44,141 nucleotides of DNA, from positions 183,426-227,566 of the forward strand of contig JAHFNC010000002.1 in assembly GCA_023267535.1 (NCBI GenBank). Direction: 5' to 3'. A model generated the notes under the pieces. It made no database searches and was not told the origin of the DNA. It saw only the letters and a program-made list of their open reading frames with translations. A program made the translations under genes and the position numbers. The DNA comes from a bacterium (GTDB lineage Bacteria > Patescibacteriota > Minisyncoccia > Phycocordibacterales > UBA5272). This document shows, piece by piece, positions 23,684-31,560 of this stretch (positions are counted from its first letter, which is position 1; every line of letters begins with the position of its first letter).

Positions 23684-23892
23684 TACTCGCGGGTTACTCA
23701 TAGCAGATTCGCCTCACGAGTTACTAATTGCGCTAACCACACTTTGTGTGGGTTGCTCATAAGTACTCGTGAGCTCGCCTCGTCCGTTTTAAAAAAGTCA
23801 GGAAGAAAACTTTTTTAAAACATGACTGTGGCCGTTCGAATCCGACGAAAGTCACGCAGGTGACTTTCTCTAGGGTCCACAAAAATAAAAAT
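23684..23892. repeat. tRNA-Ala-linked hairpin element (element A) with inverted tRNA-Ala 3' copy
   Basis: On the plus strand: near-direct repeats GGGTTACTCATA/GGGTTGCTCATA (23691, 23750), a CTCACGAGT...ACTCGTGAG stem enclosing an ACAC-TTT-GTGT hairpin, the word GCTCGCCTCGT (23773-23783), and a perfect 13-bp stem (23786-23798 with 23809-23821). Then comes GTTCGAATCCG (23834-23844), a 25-nt hairpin (23845-23869, arms GAAAGTCAC/GTGACTTTC, loop GCAG), and CTAGGGTCCAC continuing to 23892. The last parts equal the tRNA-Ala 3' end and its downstream sequence in inverted orientation, split by the hairpin. No protein gene found. Confidence 0.8.
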
Positions 23893-23924
23893 CAGCGCTA
23901 TTTAAGCGCCAATTTTTATTTTTG

Positions 23925-23997
23925 TGGACCCTAGCGGATTCGAACCGCTCGCCTCCGGAGTGCAAAACCGGCGCTCTACCAAATGAGCTAAGGGCCC
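23925..23997 (-). tRNA. tRNA-Ala (anticodon TGC)
   Basis: Acceptor GGGCCCT/AGGGTCC carries the G3-U70 pair that identifies alanine tRNA. The D-arm (TTAGCTCATTTGGTAGAGC), anticodon stem CCGGT/TCCGG-type with loop TTTGCAC (anticodon TGC), and T-arm AGCGG-TTCGAAT-CCGCT all fold. The discriminator is A; CCA is not encoded, unlike tRNA-Gln here. A large palindrome just beyond the 3' end (AAAAATAAAAAT arms) may be the terminator and joins the tRNA tail-to-tail with its inverted copy. Confidence 0.93.
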
Positions 23998-24040
23998 GTA
24001 TATTTTTTACTAAATCAGAGTCTTTACTTAATTTAACATT

Positions 24041-24114
24041 CTGCCGGTTTTGCAAAACCGTCGGCAGTATTTAATCTCAGCTGACGCTTCGTGCCAAATG
24101 AGCTAAGGGCCCGT
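24041..24114 (-). pseudogene. Interrupted copy of the tRNA-Ala 5' half
   Basis: 24094-24114 repeats 23979-23999 exactly (21 bp, the tRNA-Ala 5' end and D-arm), and TGCAAAACCG (24051-24060) repeats the anticodon-region sequence at 23961-23970. In the real tRNA these two blocks are 8 nt apart; here they are 33 nt apart. The anticodon part sits in a palindrome, CTGCCG...CGGCAG, with an inner GTTTTGCAAAAC. It has no 3' half and cannot make a tRNA. Confidence 0.7.
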
Positions 24115-24217
24115 GTTTAATTATTTTACCTTTCTGTTTAATTTCAGTTAACGCTGACAATTGTAACATTAATCTCCTTTTTGGGCAATAAAAGTTAATT
24201 AACAAAAGACAGTAATA

Positions 24218-24226
24218 TGATAGAAT
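24218..24226 (+). promoter_or_regulatory. Extended -10 promoter of serS
   Basis: TG-A-TAGAAT, hexamer 24221-24226; +1 is one base before the ATG at 24234. Confidence 0.6.
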
Positions 24227-24233
24227 AATCATT

Positions 24234-25514
24234 ATGTTAGACATAAAATTTATCAGGGAAAATTCTGATCTTATCAAATCCGCTACTGCAAAAAAACATC
24301 TTTCTTTTAATATTGATGAACTTATAAAAGTCGACGACAAAAGATTATCTCTAAGACGAGACGGGGACGATTTGCGAGCAAAGCAAAATGAAGCCAGTCA
24401 AAAAATCGCCGGTCCAAATATCTCTGCCGGCGAAAGACAAATTATTTTAGATGAAATGAAGACCGTAAAAGAGTCTTTGAAAAAGATTGAAGAAGAAGAG
24501 GTGGGTGTGTTAAATGAATGGAGAGCTCTTATGCTCCAAGTGCCAAATATTCCAGATATGTCTGTTCCAGAAGGAGTAACAGAAGAAGATAATGTTGAAG
24601 TTAAAAAATGGGGTGAGATAAGTCCTTTTCCATTTAAGCCGTTGGATCACATTGAAATAATGGAAAAGCAAGATATGGTGGATTTTGAAAGAGGAGCAAA
24701 GACAGCAGGGTTTAGAGGATACTTTTTGAAAAATGACGCAGCATTACTTGAAATGGCGGTTTGGCAATATACGATGAATAAGTGGTCAGCCAAAGGATTT
24801 ACTCCAATGCTTGTGCCATCTCTAGTAAAGCGAGAAACACTGCTTGGTAGCGGTTATTTGCCACAAGGTGAGGATGATTTATACAAGGACGGCAATGATT
24901 ACTTTGCAGGAACAGGCGAAGTGGCGACTATGTTTTATCACTCAGACGAAGTTCTAGATATTAAGAATTTTCCAATAAAATTCATCGCTTGGTCACCATG
25001 TTTTAGAAAGGAAGCCGGAAGTCATGGTAAGGATGTAAAAGGGCTTGTCAGAGTACACGAATTTTATAAATGTGAGCAAGTTGTTTTATGTGAAGCTTCA
25101 CACGAAGATAGTGTTAAATTCCACGATGAGATAACCAGAAACTCAGAAGAACTTCTTGAAGATTTAAATATCCCATATCACACCATAATAAATTGCGGTG
25201 GAGATTTAGGTTTAGGGCAAGTTAAAAAATATGATATTGAAAGTTGGATGCCTTCACAAGAAAAATATAGAGAGACTCACTCAGCTTCATATTTTCACGA
25301 TTTCCAAACTAGAAGATTAAATATTCGTTATCGCGACGGTGAAGGAAAAATGCGTTACGCTCACTCACTAAACAACACCGCTTCTGCCACACCAAGATTA
25401 CTTACTGTAATCATAGAAAATTATCAACAAGCCGACGGGACAATCAAGGTGCCAGAAGTTCTGGTTCCTTATATGAATGGAAAGACAGTAATCGGAAAAC
25501 CATTTAGGGTTTAG
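24234..25514 (+). CDS. serS: Seryl-tRNA synthetase
   Basis: Charges tRNA-Ser with serine. The 426-aa protein has the N-terminal coiled-coil arm that grips the tRNA long variable arm (about 1-105, MLDIKFIRENSDLIKSATAKK onward) and a class II catalytic core: motif 1 near TPMLVPSLVKRE, motif 2 CFRKEAGSHGKDVKGLVRVHEF and motif 3 region LNNTASATPRLL. Length is normal. It shares a transcript with an FtsQ-like gene 5 bp downstream. Confidence 0.96.
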   Translation: MLDIKFIRENSDLIKSATAKKHLSFNIDELIKVDDKRLSLRRDGDDLRAKQNEASQKIAGPNISAGERQIILDEMKTVKESLKKIEEEEVGVLNEWRALMLQVPNIPDMSVPEGVTEEDNVEVKKWGEISPFPFKPLDHIEIMEKQDMVDFERGAKTAGFRGYFLKNDAALLEMAVWQYTMNKWSAKGFTPMLVPSLVKRETLLGSGYLPQGEDDLYKDGNDYFAGTGEVATMFYHSDEVLDIKNFPIKFIAWSPCFRKEAGSHGKDVKGLVRVHEFYKCEQVVLCEASHEDSVKFHDEITRNSEELLEDLNIPYHTIINCGGDLGLGQVKKYDIESWMPSQEKYRETHSASYFHDFQTRRLNIRYRDGEGKMRYAHSLNNTASATPRLLTVIIENYQQADGTIKVPEVLVPYMNGKTVIGKPFRV

Positions 25515-25519
25515 ATAAA

Positions 25520-26362
25520 ATGAAAAAGAGGACGATAATTTTATGGAAGAAAATAATTATTCGTTCTTTTTTTATTTTCCTTTTTTTCTTTGTTATTTAC
25601 GAATTAATTTTTGCACCACTTACAAAGATTAATTATTTCGCATTAGACGGATTTCCCGATGACAAAAAAGAAATAATAACTGAGCAATTAAAGGCAGAAG
25701 AAAACACAAAGTTCTTATTTTTTATCTCAAAAGATAAAATGCTAACATTCTCCAGAAGTAAATTTAAAAAAATAATTACCGATAATCTACCAAACACCAA
25801 ATCAATATCTATATATCCCGTTTCTATTCACACATTAAAAATAAAAATAACTAAATACAATCCAGTATTTGCTATGAACGATGGCTTTGCTATCGATAGC
25901 GACGCTCATATTTATAAAGAAATAAATGATGTCTCAGCGTTGCCATTACTATCTGCCTCATCTACCTTAAATAAAGATGATATTAAAAACCTAACAACTG
26001 TCATTGATAAATTAGATAAAGCGTTTGTAAATATAAATGCTATTAATATTGATGAATACAATGATGTCTATTTATTAAATAGTGAAAATAAAGGAAGAAT
26101 TGTTTTTAGATTAAATAGCGACTATGACAAATTATGGAGAAACTTTTTAAGTGTTATTGATACTGAGCCATTAAAAGGGGATTTAGACACTAAGAAGTCA
26201 GATTTAAGTTATCTTGATTTAAGGTTTGGAAATAAAGTATTTTATAAGTTTACAAAAGTAGATGTTAACAGTATAATCTCATCTGCAACAACAACTGCAA
26301 CCACTACAACAAATTATGAACAAGCATCATCCACTGGGGTTTTGGAAAGACCTCTTAGATAA
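25520..26362 (+). CDS. ftsQ: FtsQ/DivIB-like cell division protein
   Basis: The 280-aa protein has a basic N-terminus, one membrane helix (about 13-30, RSFFIFLFFFVIYELIF), a POTRA-like domain (about 34-110, INYFALDGFPDDKKEIITEQL) and an FtsQ-type beta domain ending in YLDLRFGNKVFYKF, a common FtsQ C-terminal strand. A Thr/Ser-rich tail follows. FtsQ links the septal synthase complex through FtsB/FtsL. Low sequence conservation makes this a fold-level call. Its end overlaps the start of the dihydrouridine synthase gene by 47 bp. Confidence 0.75.
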   Translation: MKKRTIILWKKIIIRSFFIFLFFFVIYELIFAPLTKINYFALDGFPDDKKEIITEQLKAEENTKFLFFISKDKMLTFSRSKFKKIITDNLPNTKSISIYPVSIHTLKIKITKYNPVFAMNDGFAIDSDAHIYKEINDVSALPLLSASSTLNKDDIKNLTTVIDKLDKAFVNINAINIDEYNDVYLLNSENKGRIVFRLNSDYDKLWRNFLSVIDTEPLKGDLDTKKSDLSYLDLRFGNKVFYKFTKVDVNSIISSATTTATTTTNYEQASSTGVLERPLR

Positions 26363-27350
26363 AAAAATAAAGAAAGGAAAACCGATTTTTGTATTGGCTC
26401 CAATGGCTGATGTTACTGACATCGCTTTTAGAGAGATGATTGCCAAATATTCAAAAATGGGAGAAGTTGGTGGTGGGCCTGATGTAATGTGGACAGAGTT
26501 TGTTTCGGCAAATGGATTATGTAGTATTGGATTTGAAAAGTTAAAAAGACATTTAGAATTTACAAAAAAAGAAAGACCAATTGTCGCCCAACTCTTTTCT
26601 TCATCACCAGATAAAATGCGAGAAGCGGCAAAGCTTTGCAAGAAGCTTGGCTTTGATGGAATTGATATTAATATGGGTTGTCCTGATAAGACTATTGAGA
26701 AACAAGGCGCAGGAGCAATGCTTATGAGAGATTGGAAATTAGCGCAAGAAATTATTTATGCAACAAGAGATGGGGCTGGGGATATTCCAGTTTCTGTAAA
26801 AACTAGAATTGGTTTTAATAAAATTGAATACAAAGAATGGCTTTCTAAAATTTTAGAAACAAATATTCCTGTTCTCACGGTTCATTTGCGAACTAGAAAA
26901 GAATTATCACTTGTTCCGGCGCACTGGGAACTTATGGAAGACATCGCTAAACTTGTCAGAGAAAAGACGGGTGATGTAAAAAATGGAGGAACTATTTTAA
27001 TTGGTAACGGTGATGTTATGTCAGTTACAGATGGAAAAGAAAAAATCAAAGAAACTGGATGCGACGGAGTGATGATTGGGCGCGCGATATTTGGAACTCC
27101 GTGGATTTTTAATGAAAAGGAATTCAAAAAAGGAAAGACAACAAAAGAGAAACTAAAAATATGTTTGGAACACACCAAATTATTTGATAAAAAATTAGGA
27201 GATATAAAAAGTTTTGCGGTTATGAAAAAACATTTTAAGGCCTATATAAATGGTTTTGATGGAGCGAAGGATTTAAGAATACAGTTAATGGAAACAAAAA
27301 ACGCTAAAGAAGTAGAAAAGATAATAAAGGACTATTTAAAAAGTTTATAG
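26316..27350 (+). CDS. tRNA-dihydrouridine synthase (Dus family)
   Basis: FMN enzyme that reduces uridine to dihydrouridine in tRNA D-loops. The 344-aa protein has VLAPMADVTDIAFREMI, GIDINMGCPDKTIEKQGAGAMLM (catalytic Cys in MGCP), VSVKTRIGFN, LTVHLRTR and GNGDVMSV..CDGVMIGRAIFGTPWIF. The start at 26316 lies inside the 3' end of the FtsQ-like gene in another frame. The first residues (LGFWKDLLDKKIKKGKPIF) look native to the family, so the overlap is probably real. Paralogue assignment (A, B or C) is not possible. Confidence 0.93.
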   Translation: MNKHHPLGFWKDLLDKKIKKGKPIFVLAPMADVTDIAFREMIAKYSKMGEVGGGPDVMWTEFVSANGLCSIGFEKLKRHLEFTKKERPIVAQLFSSSPDKMREAAKLCKKLGFDGIDINMGCPDKTIEKQGAGAMLMRDWKLAQEIIYATRDGAGDIPVSVKTRIGFNKIEYKEWLSKILETNIPVLTVHLRTRKELSLVPAHWELMEDIAKLVREKTGDVKNGGTILIGNGDVMSVTDGKEKIKETGCDGVMIGRAIFGTPWIFNEKEFKKGKTTKEKLKICLEHTKLFDKKLGDIKSFAVMKKHFKAYINGFDGAKDLRIQLMETKNAKEVEKIIKDYLKSL

Positions 27351-28046
27351 ATGTATTTCAAGTGCAAAAGTCGCCCCAGCATTTTCTTTTGATTCAAAGG
27401 ATAAACTCCATTTATTTAGATTAGATATTTTATTTGAAACAAACAAGCTAGTGCCTGTCCCTTCTTTATTTTTATCCTTGGTATTATTTCCACGAAACAT
27501 TTCAGTAAAAATCTTTTTTTGGTCATCTTCTGTTATTCCGACACCATTATCTTTAACTAAAAATACTAAGCTATTGTATTCCTTTGACGGTGGAGTTATT
27601 GAAATATCTATTTCATTATCATTGTTACTATAATTGATAGCATTGGCAATCAAGGCACCAATAATAAACTCCGCTGATTTTTTATCCATATTTACTATAT
27701 ATTTTTCAGGGGACTTTATGTTTAGTCTCAATTTTTTCTTTCCTACAATGTCTTTACTCTTCTCAATTATATTTTTAGTCAAAAGAACAATATCTGCATC
27801 TTCCTTTCCTATTTTATATTTTCCATTATCAACGTGAACAGACTCCAAAAGATTATTTATAAACTGCACCAATCTTTTATCACCAGAATATATTTCGCTT
27901 ACAATCTTTTTCTGTTCGTCTGTTAATTGTCCAGCTACACCATCAAGTAGCATCTCGGCATACCATCTCATAGAAGCGAGTGGTGCTCGTAATTCGTGAG
28001 CAATATAGGAAACAAAATCTACTTGATTATCTTTTTTATCGTCCAT
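27345..28046 (-). CDS. Sensorless cytosolic histidine kinase
   Basis: The 233-aa protein consists only of a HisKA dimerisation domain (His17 in YIAHELRAPLASMRW) and a HATPase_c domain (N-box IANAINYS, G1 DNGVGI, F-box FTEMFRG). The G2 box is GTGTSLFVS instead of the usual GTGLGL. No membrane segment or input domain is present, so an unknown partner or the pilus machinery must supply the signal. It is the last minus-strand gene after the pilin gene. Its 3' end overlaps the dus stop by 6 bp with no terminator between them. Confidence 0.88.
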   Translation of the reverse strand: MDDKKDNQVDFVSYIAHELRAPLASMRWYAEMLLDGVAGQLTDEQKKIVSEIYSGDKRLVQFINNLLESVHVDNGKYKIGKEDADIVLLTKNIIEKSKDIVGKKKLRLNIKSPEKYIVNMDKKSAEFIIGALIANAINYSNNDNEIDISITPPSKEYNSLVFLVKDNGVGITEDDQKKIFTEMFRGNNTKDKNKEGTGTSLFVSNKISNLNKWSLSFESKENAGATFALEIHL

Positions 28047-28060
28047 AATATTATAAATAA

Positions 28061-28089
28061 TTATAGCAGATACAATTAAGTATCTGCTA
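28061..28089 (-). terminator. Pilin-gene hairpin with embedded kinase promoter
   Basis: TAGCAGATAC (28064-28073) pairs with GTATCTGCTA (28080-28089), a perfect 10-bp stem positioned to end pilin transcription on the minus strand. The distal arm runs into TG-C-TATAAT (28069-28061), an extended -10 whose +1 is about 8 bases before the kinase ATG. Confidence 0.6.
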
Positions 28090-28114
28090 GAATTATTGTT
28101 GAAAATGTATTAGC

Positions 28115-28582
28115 TTATCTAGTTGCTGAGATTGTTATACCTTGTTCTGCAAGTGGTGCACAAACAGTAACTCTTCCGGATACATTGTTCTTATAGATTT
28201 GATAACCAGTACCATTTGCTGTTGGCGTTGATTGATCAAAAGGAATACCTGGTAAGTACTTTGCTGTCGCTCCTACTAGGAAAGTGTATAAATCAGTTAA
28301 TCCACTGCAATTTGATCCATCTCTACAAATCTCTTGAGAAGGAACATCACAGGAAGATCCGATGCTTATGGTTGTTGGAAGCTTTCCATTATCAATGCTG
28401 TATTGATAAACAGCGTTTAGAAGTGTGTTTACATCAGCTCTTCTTTGAGCATTTCTAGTGTCTCCTAGTTGTTTGTTTGGATTAACGGCAAAGATGACAA
28501 TACCTGCAAGTATGGCAATAGCTGCGACCACAAGAAGTATTTCAAGAAGTGTGAACCCAGGTTGATTTTTTATTTTTAACAT
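28115..28582 (-). CDS. Type IV pilin, major-pilin-like
   Basis: The 155-aa protein has a short basic leader, a prepilin peptidase site (QPG|FTLLE) with Glu5, a hydrophobic helix (ILLVVAAIAILAGIVIFAV) and a globular head with four cysteines near SSCDVPSQEICRDGSNC and VTVCAPL. It lies apart from the minor pilin genes, with its own upstream region (TG-TATAAT at 28615-28608 on the minus strand) and a terminator hairpin, which suits a highly expressed major pilin. Confidence 0.88.
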   Translation of the reverse strand: MLKIKNQPGFTLLEILLVVAAIAILAGIVIFAVNPNKQLGDTRNAQRRADVNTLLNAVYQYSIDNGKLPTTISIGSSCDVPSQEICRDGSNCSGLTDLYTFLVGATAKYLPGIPFDQSTPTANGTGYQIYKNNVSGRVTVCAPLAEQGITISATR

Positions 28583-28676
28583 ATTTATAAATTTAGTACT
28601 AAAATTGATTATACATTTACCAATATATAATTATTTAAATTATATCACAAAACGCTTTGTAAATAGGGGGTTGTCC

Positions 28677-29090
28677 CTAGTTTTCTATCCAAGAGGTTAT
28701 ATTGGCTTTATTATTAATAGTTGGATTTGCCAAATCAATAGAAACAGAAATCTTTTTTGTGACATCATTGCTTTGGCCAGTTGATACTATATTAAAACTG
28801 GTTTCTGATTGGGACACACTGGACGAACAATTTGTGTCATTATCATTTATTTGGTTTGCTTGGTTTCCAGTGTTATTTATAACGTCAGTTACTGAAAGCT
28901 CAGCACAAGCCAAAGCCGAGTAACTGGCTTTAGAGGAATCCAATCCACTTTGCGTTATTTGTGTATTTTGAACAGAAAAAGAATACAAAGACAAAATAAT
29001 TATCATACCAACAGCGCCTATCAAAATAACGCTGATAAGAGCTATGTATCCACCTTTTATTTTAGAAGCGAGGAGAAGCTGATACTTCAT
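28677..29090 (-). CDS. PilX-like minor pilus assembly protein
   Basis: The 137-aa protein has GGYIALISVILIGAVGMIIILSLYSFSV, a PilX/GspK-style N-terminal helix lacking the consensus FTLIE, followed by a region with ALACAELSV typical of PilX N-domains. Its start overlaps the previous pseudopilin gene by 29 bp. The likely role is a minor pilin in fibre initiation. Confidence 0.7.
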   Translation of the reverse strand: MKYQLLLASKIKGGYIALISVILIGAVGMIIILSLYSFSVQNTQITQSGLDSSKASYSALACAELSVTDVINNTGNQANQINDNDTNCSSSVSQSETSFNIVSTGQSNDVTKKISVSIDLANPTINNKANITSWIEN

Positions 29091-29577
29091 ATGTTTTTGT
29101 ATATTTATTATAACCCAAGTCCTCCTTAGTTGAGGAAAGAGTCATTATTATTTCCACCGCACCGGATGTCCCATTTGTTCCAAGATTGGTGATAAGTAAT
29201 GAATCAACTTTTTCGTCAGGGGAAGTGAGCGTTACATTTCCGTTTCCGCCTTCGTTCACAAATAATTCTCCGTTTACAACACCAAAGGAAACAGTGGTGC
29301 TACTATTTTGTAATTTAATTTGCATTGAATCGGAATTACTGTTTGCGCTCGGAGAAATTATTCTTTCAGAATTTTTTATATAGTTAGTCATTAAATATAA
29401 AATATGATTAGCGTCATTATCTATTTTCATCATTTCTTTATTTTTTGAACTACTTTCGTTAACTGTCTGCATTGCTATTCCGCACAAAGTAATTAAAATA
29501 ATAAAAATAGATAAATATAAAATTACCTCTATTAAAGTAAATCCTTTTTTAAATTTATTATTAATATTTATTTTCAT
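29062..29577 (-). CDS. Prepilin-type pseudopilin (PilW/GspJ-like)
   Basis: The 171-aa protein starts with KKGFTLIEVILYLSIFIILITLCGIAM, a canonical prepilin cleavage and methylation motif with Glu5. The rest is a beta-rich head. It lies in the middle of the minor pilin operon, one base after the preceding gene. Confidence 0.85.
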   Translation of the reverse strand: MKININNKFKKGFTLIEVILYLSIFIILITLCGIAMQTVNESSSKNKEMMKIDNDANHILYLMTNYIKNSERIISPSANSNSDSMQIKLQNSSTTVSFGVVNGELFVNEGGNGNVTLTSPDEKVDSLLITNLGTNGTSGAVEIIMTLSSTKEDLGYNKYTKTYEVSASPRF

Positions 29578-29578
29578 A

Positions 29579-30019
29579 TTATGGTGTGGCAGGGTGTATT
29601 TCTCTGTCAGTTAAGTACGTGACCAAGTGAACAGTGTTATTTAATCCAGTGTCTTGTTTCCAAACGACAGTAGATTCAATTTTTTTAGAAGAATTTGGTT
29701 GACTGGTTATTTTTATAGTTCTTGTATAAATTCCATTGGTATCATTACCTGAAATTAAAGACCAATTATTATTTAAAAAAGATAAACCATATTCTCCGTC
29801 GTTTAAATTTGTAAAAGAAACATCACGAAGATTTATCATTGCTTCTATTCCTTCTTCGGCTAATCTATTGGCTGACCTTCTTTCTTCGCCTCTAACATTT
29901 GAATTTTGAGTGTCAATTATGCCGACGATAAATATAGTAATCAAAGTAGAAATTATTGCCAAAGATAAAAGAACTTCTATCAAACTAAAACCTTTTGTGT
30001 TTTTGTATCTTTTAAACAT
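29579..30019 (-). CDS. Prepilin-type pseudopilin (PilV/GspI-like)
   Basis: The 146-aa protein has TKGFSLIEVLLSLAIISTLITIFIVGI, a prepilin motif with Glu5. I use ATG 30019, just after the upstream stop; a TTG at 30034 would extend it into the previous gene. The sequence SANRLAEEGIEAMINLRD matches PilV/GspI-type proteins. Confidence 0.83.
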   Translation of the reverse strand: MFKRYKNTKGFSLIEVLLSLAIISTLITIFIVGIIDTQNSNVRGEERRSANRLAEEGIEAMINLRDVSFTNLNDGEYGLSFLNNNWSLISGNDTNGIYTRTIKITSQPNSSKKIESTVVWKQDTGLNNTVHLVTYLTDREIHPATP

Positions 30020-30020
30020 A

Positions 30021-30470
30021 TTAGTTGGTGGCAATTATTCCCTTGGAACTTATGGTTATATTGGCGCTATCACCGTCATCATTACTTAGACTTAAACTTT
30101 TATCATAAGATAGTGTTCCATCTTTTAGAAATACTATGGAGTTATTATCGAAATTTCCTACTATGTTTACATTTGGAAAAGTTATTTGTTCATCAAAGTT
30201 TTGGTCTCTAGTGTCAAAGTTATCTCCTTTAAACAGCGTGGCAATTTTTTGGTCGTTATCAATATGTAATCCCCAAACAGAATTTCCTTTTCCGTTTTCG
30301 GTATAGTCTCTAGCTTTGCCGATAGCAAAAGATATTTGATTCACAGCATCACTAAAATTTGTTTTATTTTGTAATTTTGAATAAAAAGGAAAAGAAAAAA
30401 CAGATATGATAGCAATCACCGCAATAGAGAGTATTATTTCTATTAAAGTGAATCCGTGTATTCTTTTCAT
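30021..30470 (-). CDS. Prepilin-type pseudopilin (FimT/GspH-like)
   Basis: The 149-aa protein begins MKRIHGFTLIEIILSIAVIAIISVFSFPF, a canonical prepilin start. Residues AVNQISFAIGKARDYTENGKGNSVWGLHID fit the GspH/FimT pattern. ATG 30470 comes directly after the pilC stop; a longer frame from 30494 would overlap pilC. Confidence 0.83.
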   Translation of the reverse strand: MKRIHGFTLIEIILSIAVIAIISVFSFPFYSKLQNKTNFSDAVNQISFAIGKARDYTENGKGNSVWGLHIDNDQKIATLFKGDNFDTRDQNFDEQITFPNVNIVGNFDNNSIVFLKDGTLSYDKSLSLSNDDGDSANITISSKGIIATN

Positions 30471-30474
30471 AAAT

Positions 30475-31557
30475 TTAGTGCGACATATTACCAATTAAAC
30501 TATAAATTGGAAGTATGACCGCAACCGCAACACCCACAACCAAAAGCCAAATCATAACCAAAAATATTGGCTCCAAAATAATTGTTAAATTTTTTGAAGA
30601 CATATCAGCTTTTTGATTATATTTTTCTCCCAAAATTTTCAAGACTGAAGGAAGTTTACCGGTGTGTTCACCGGAAATAATTAAAGTTTGAACAGGGGCT
30701 TCAAGTAAAAATAAACTAGACGAATATTTATTTAAACTATCTTCAATGGAATTTCCTTCTTTAATAGAATCATTTAAATAGAGATATAATTTTTTATATT
30801 TACAAATTGGAGTAGCCTCGGCGATAACTGAAAGAGCAAAATCAATCGATATTCCGACATTAAGAAGCGAGCTTAATAAATATCCAAATCTGGCAATTTC
30901 TGTTTCTTTCAATAAACTTTTTATTCCAGGCGCGTGAAGTAACATCGCTTGTCCGATAAATTTTGTTCTTTCATAAATGAATACAAAATAAATCAGCAAC
31001 ATAAATGTCACAATAAATGTAGGGGTGGCGATGTAACCATATTTTCCAAAGAATGTTCCTATCCTTAATACAATGATTGTAATGAGTGGCATTTTTACAT
31101 GCATTGAAGAAAAGACGGTGGCTAATTTCGGCAACATAAACGTAGATACGAAAATAATAACTACAAGACCAACTGATAAGACTATGAGGGGATAAAGCAT
31201 GGCACTTTGTAATTTTGATTTGAAATCAGCGGATTTTCCTTGTTCTTCTATAAGAAGTGAAAACACGTCTGGCAGTGTTCCTGTCTTTTCTCCAACATTT
31301 ATCAAGCTGGTTACATAAGAGGGAAATAGTTTTGATTTTTCAAGCGTGAGTGACAATGAAGAGCCAGATTCTATGTCATCTATCATTTGGTCTAAGATTT
31401 TCTTTAAAGCGAAAGACTTAACAGATTTTTTAATTGAAACTAAAGCGTTTAGCGCTGAAATATTTGCTGACAAAAGAAGATTTAGATTTTCAAGAAGAGA
31501 TTTCTTTTCTTCTTTTGGTATAAAAAAGTTTAAAAAATTTATTTTAAAATTATTCAT
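30475..31557 (-). CDS. pilC: Type IV pilus inner-membrane platform protein PilC/GspF
   Basis: Polytopic protein on which PilB turns to build the pilus. The 360-aa protein has two GspF repeats: cytosolic helical domains (LLENLNLLLSANISALNAL and IARFGYLLSSLLNVGISIDFAL), each ending in the conserved VGEKTGTLPDV / ISGEHTGKLPSV turn, and three membrane helices (about 120, 168 and 333). It is slightly shorter than the usual ~400 aa. It starts 3 bp after pilB. Confidence 0.93.
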   Translation of the reverse strand: MNNFKINFLNFFIPKEEKKSLLENLNLLLSANISALNALVSIKKSVKSFALKKILDQMIDDIESGSSLSLTLEKSKLFPSYVTSLINVGEKTGTLPDVFSLLIEEQGKSADFKSKLQSAMLYPLIVLSVGLVVIIFVSTFMLPKLATVFSSMHVKMPLITIIVLRIGTFFGKYGYIATPTFIVTFMLLIYFVFIYERTKFIGQAMLLHAPGIKSLLKETEIARFGYLLSSLLNVGISIDFALSVIAEATPICKYKKLYLYLNDSIKEGNSIEDSLNKYSSSLFLLEAPVQTLIISGEHTGKLPSVLKILGEKYNQKADMSSKNLTIILEPIFLVMIWLLVVGVAVAVILPIYSLIGNMSH

Positions 31558-31560
31558 AGA

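Noticed and set aside
12702-24114. CRISPR array or transposase-bearing insertion sequence
   Set aside because: The repeats are hairpins and tRNA copies without regular spacers, and no cas, transposase or integrase gene is present.
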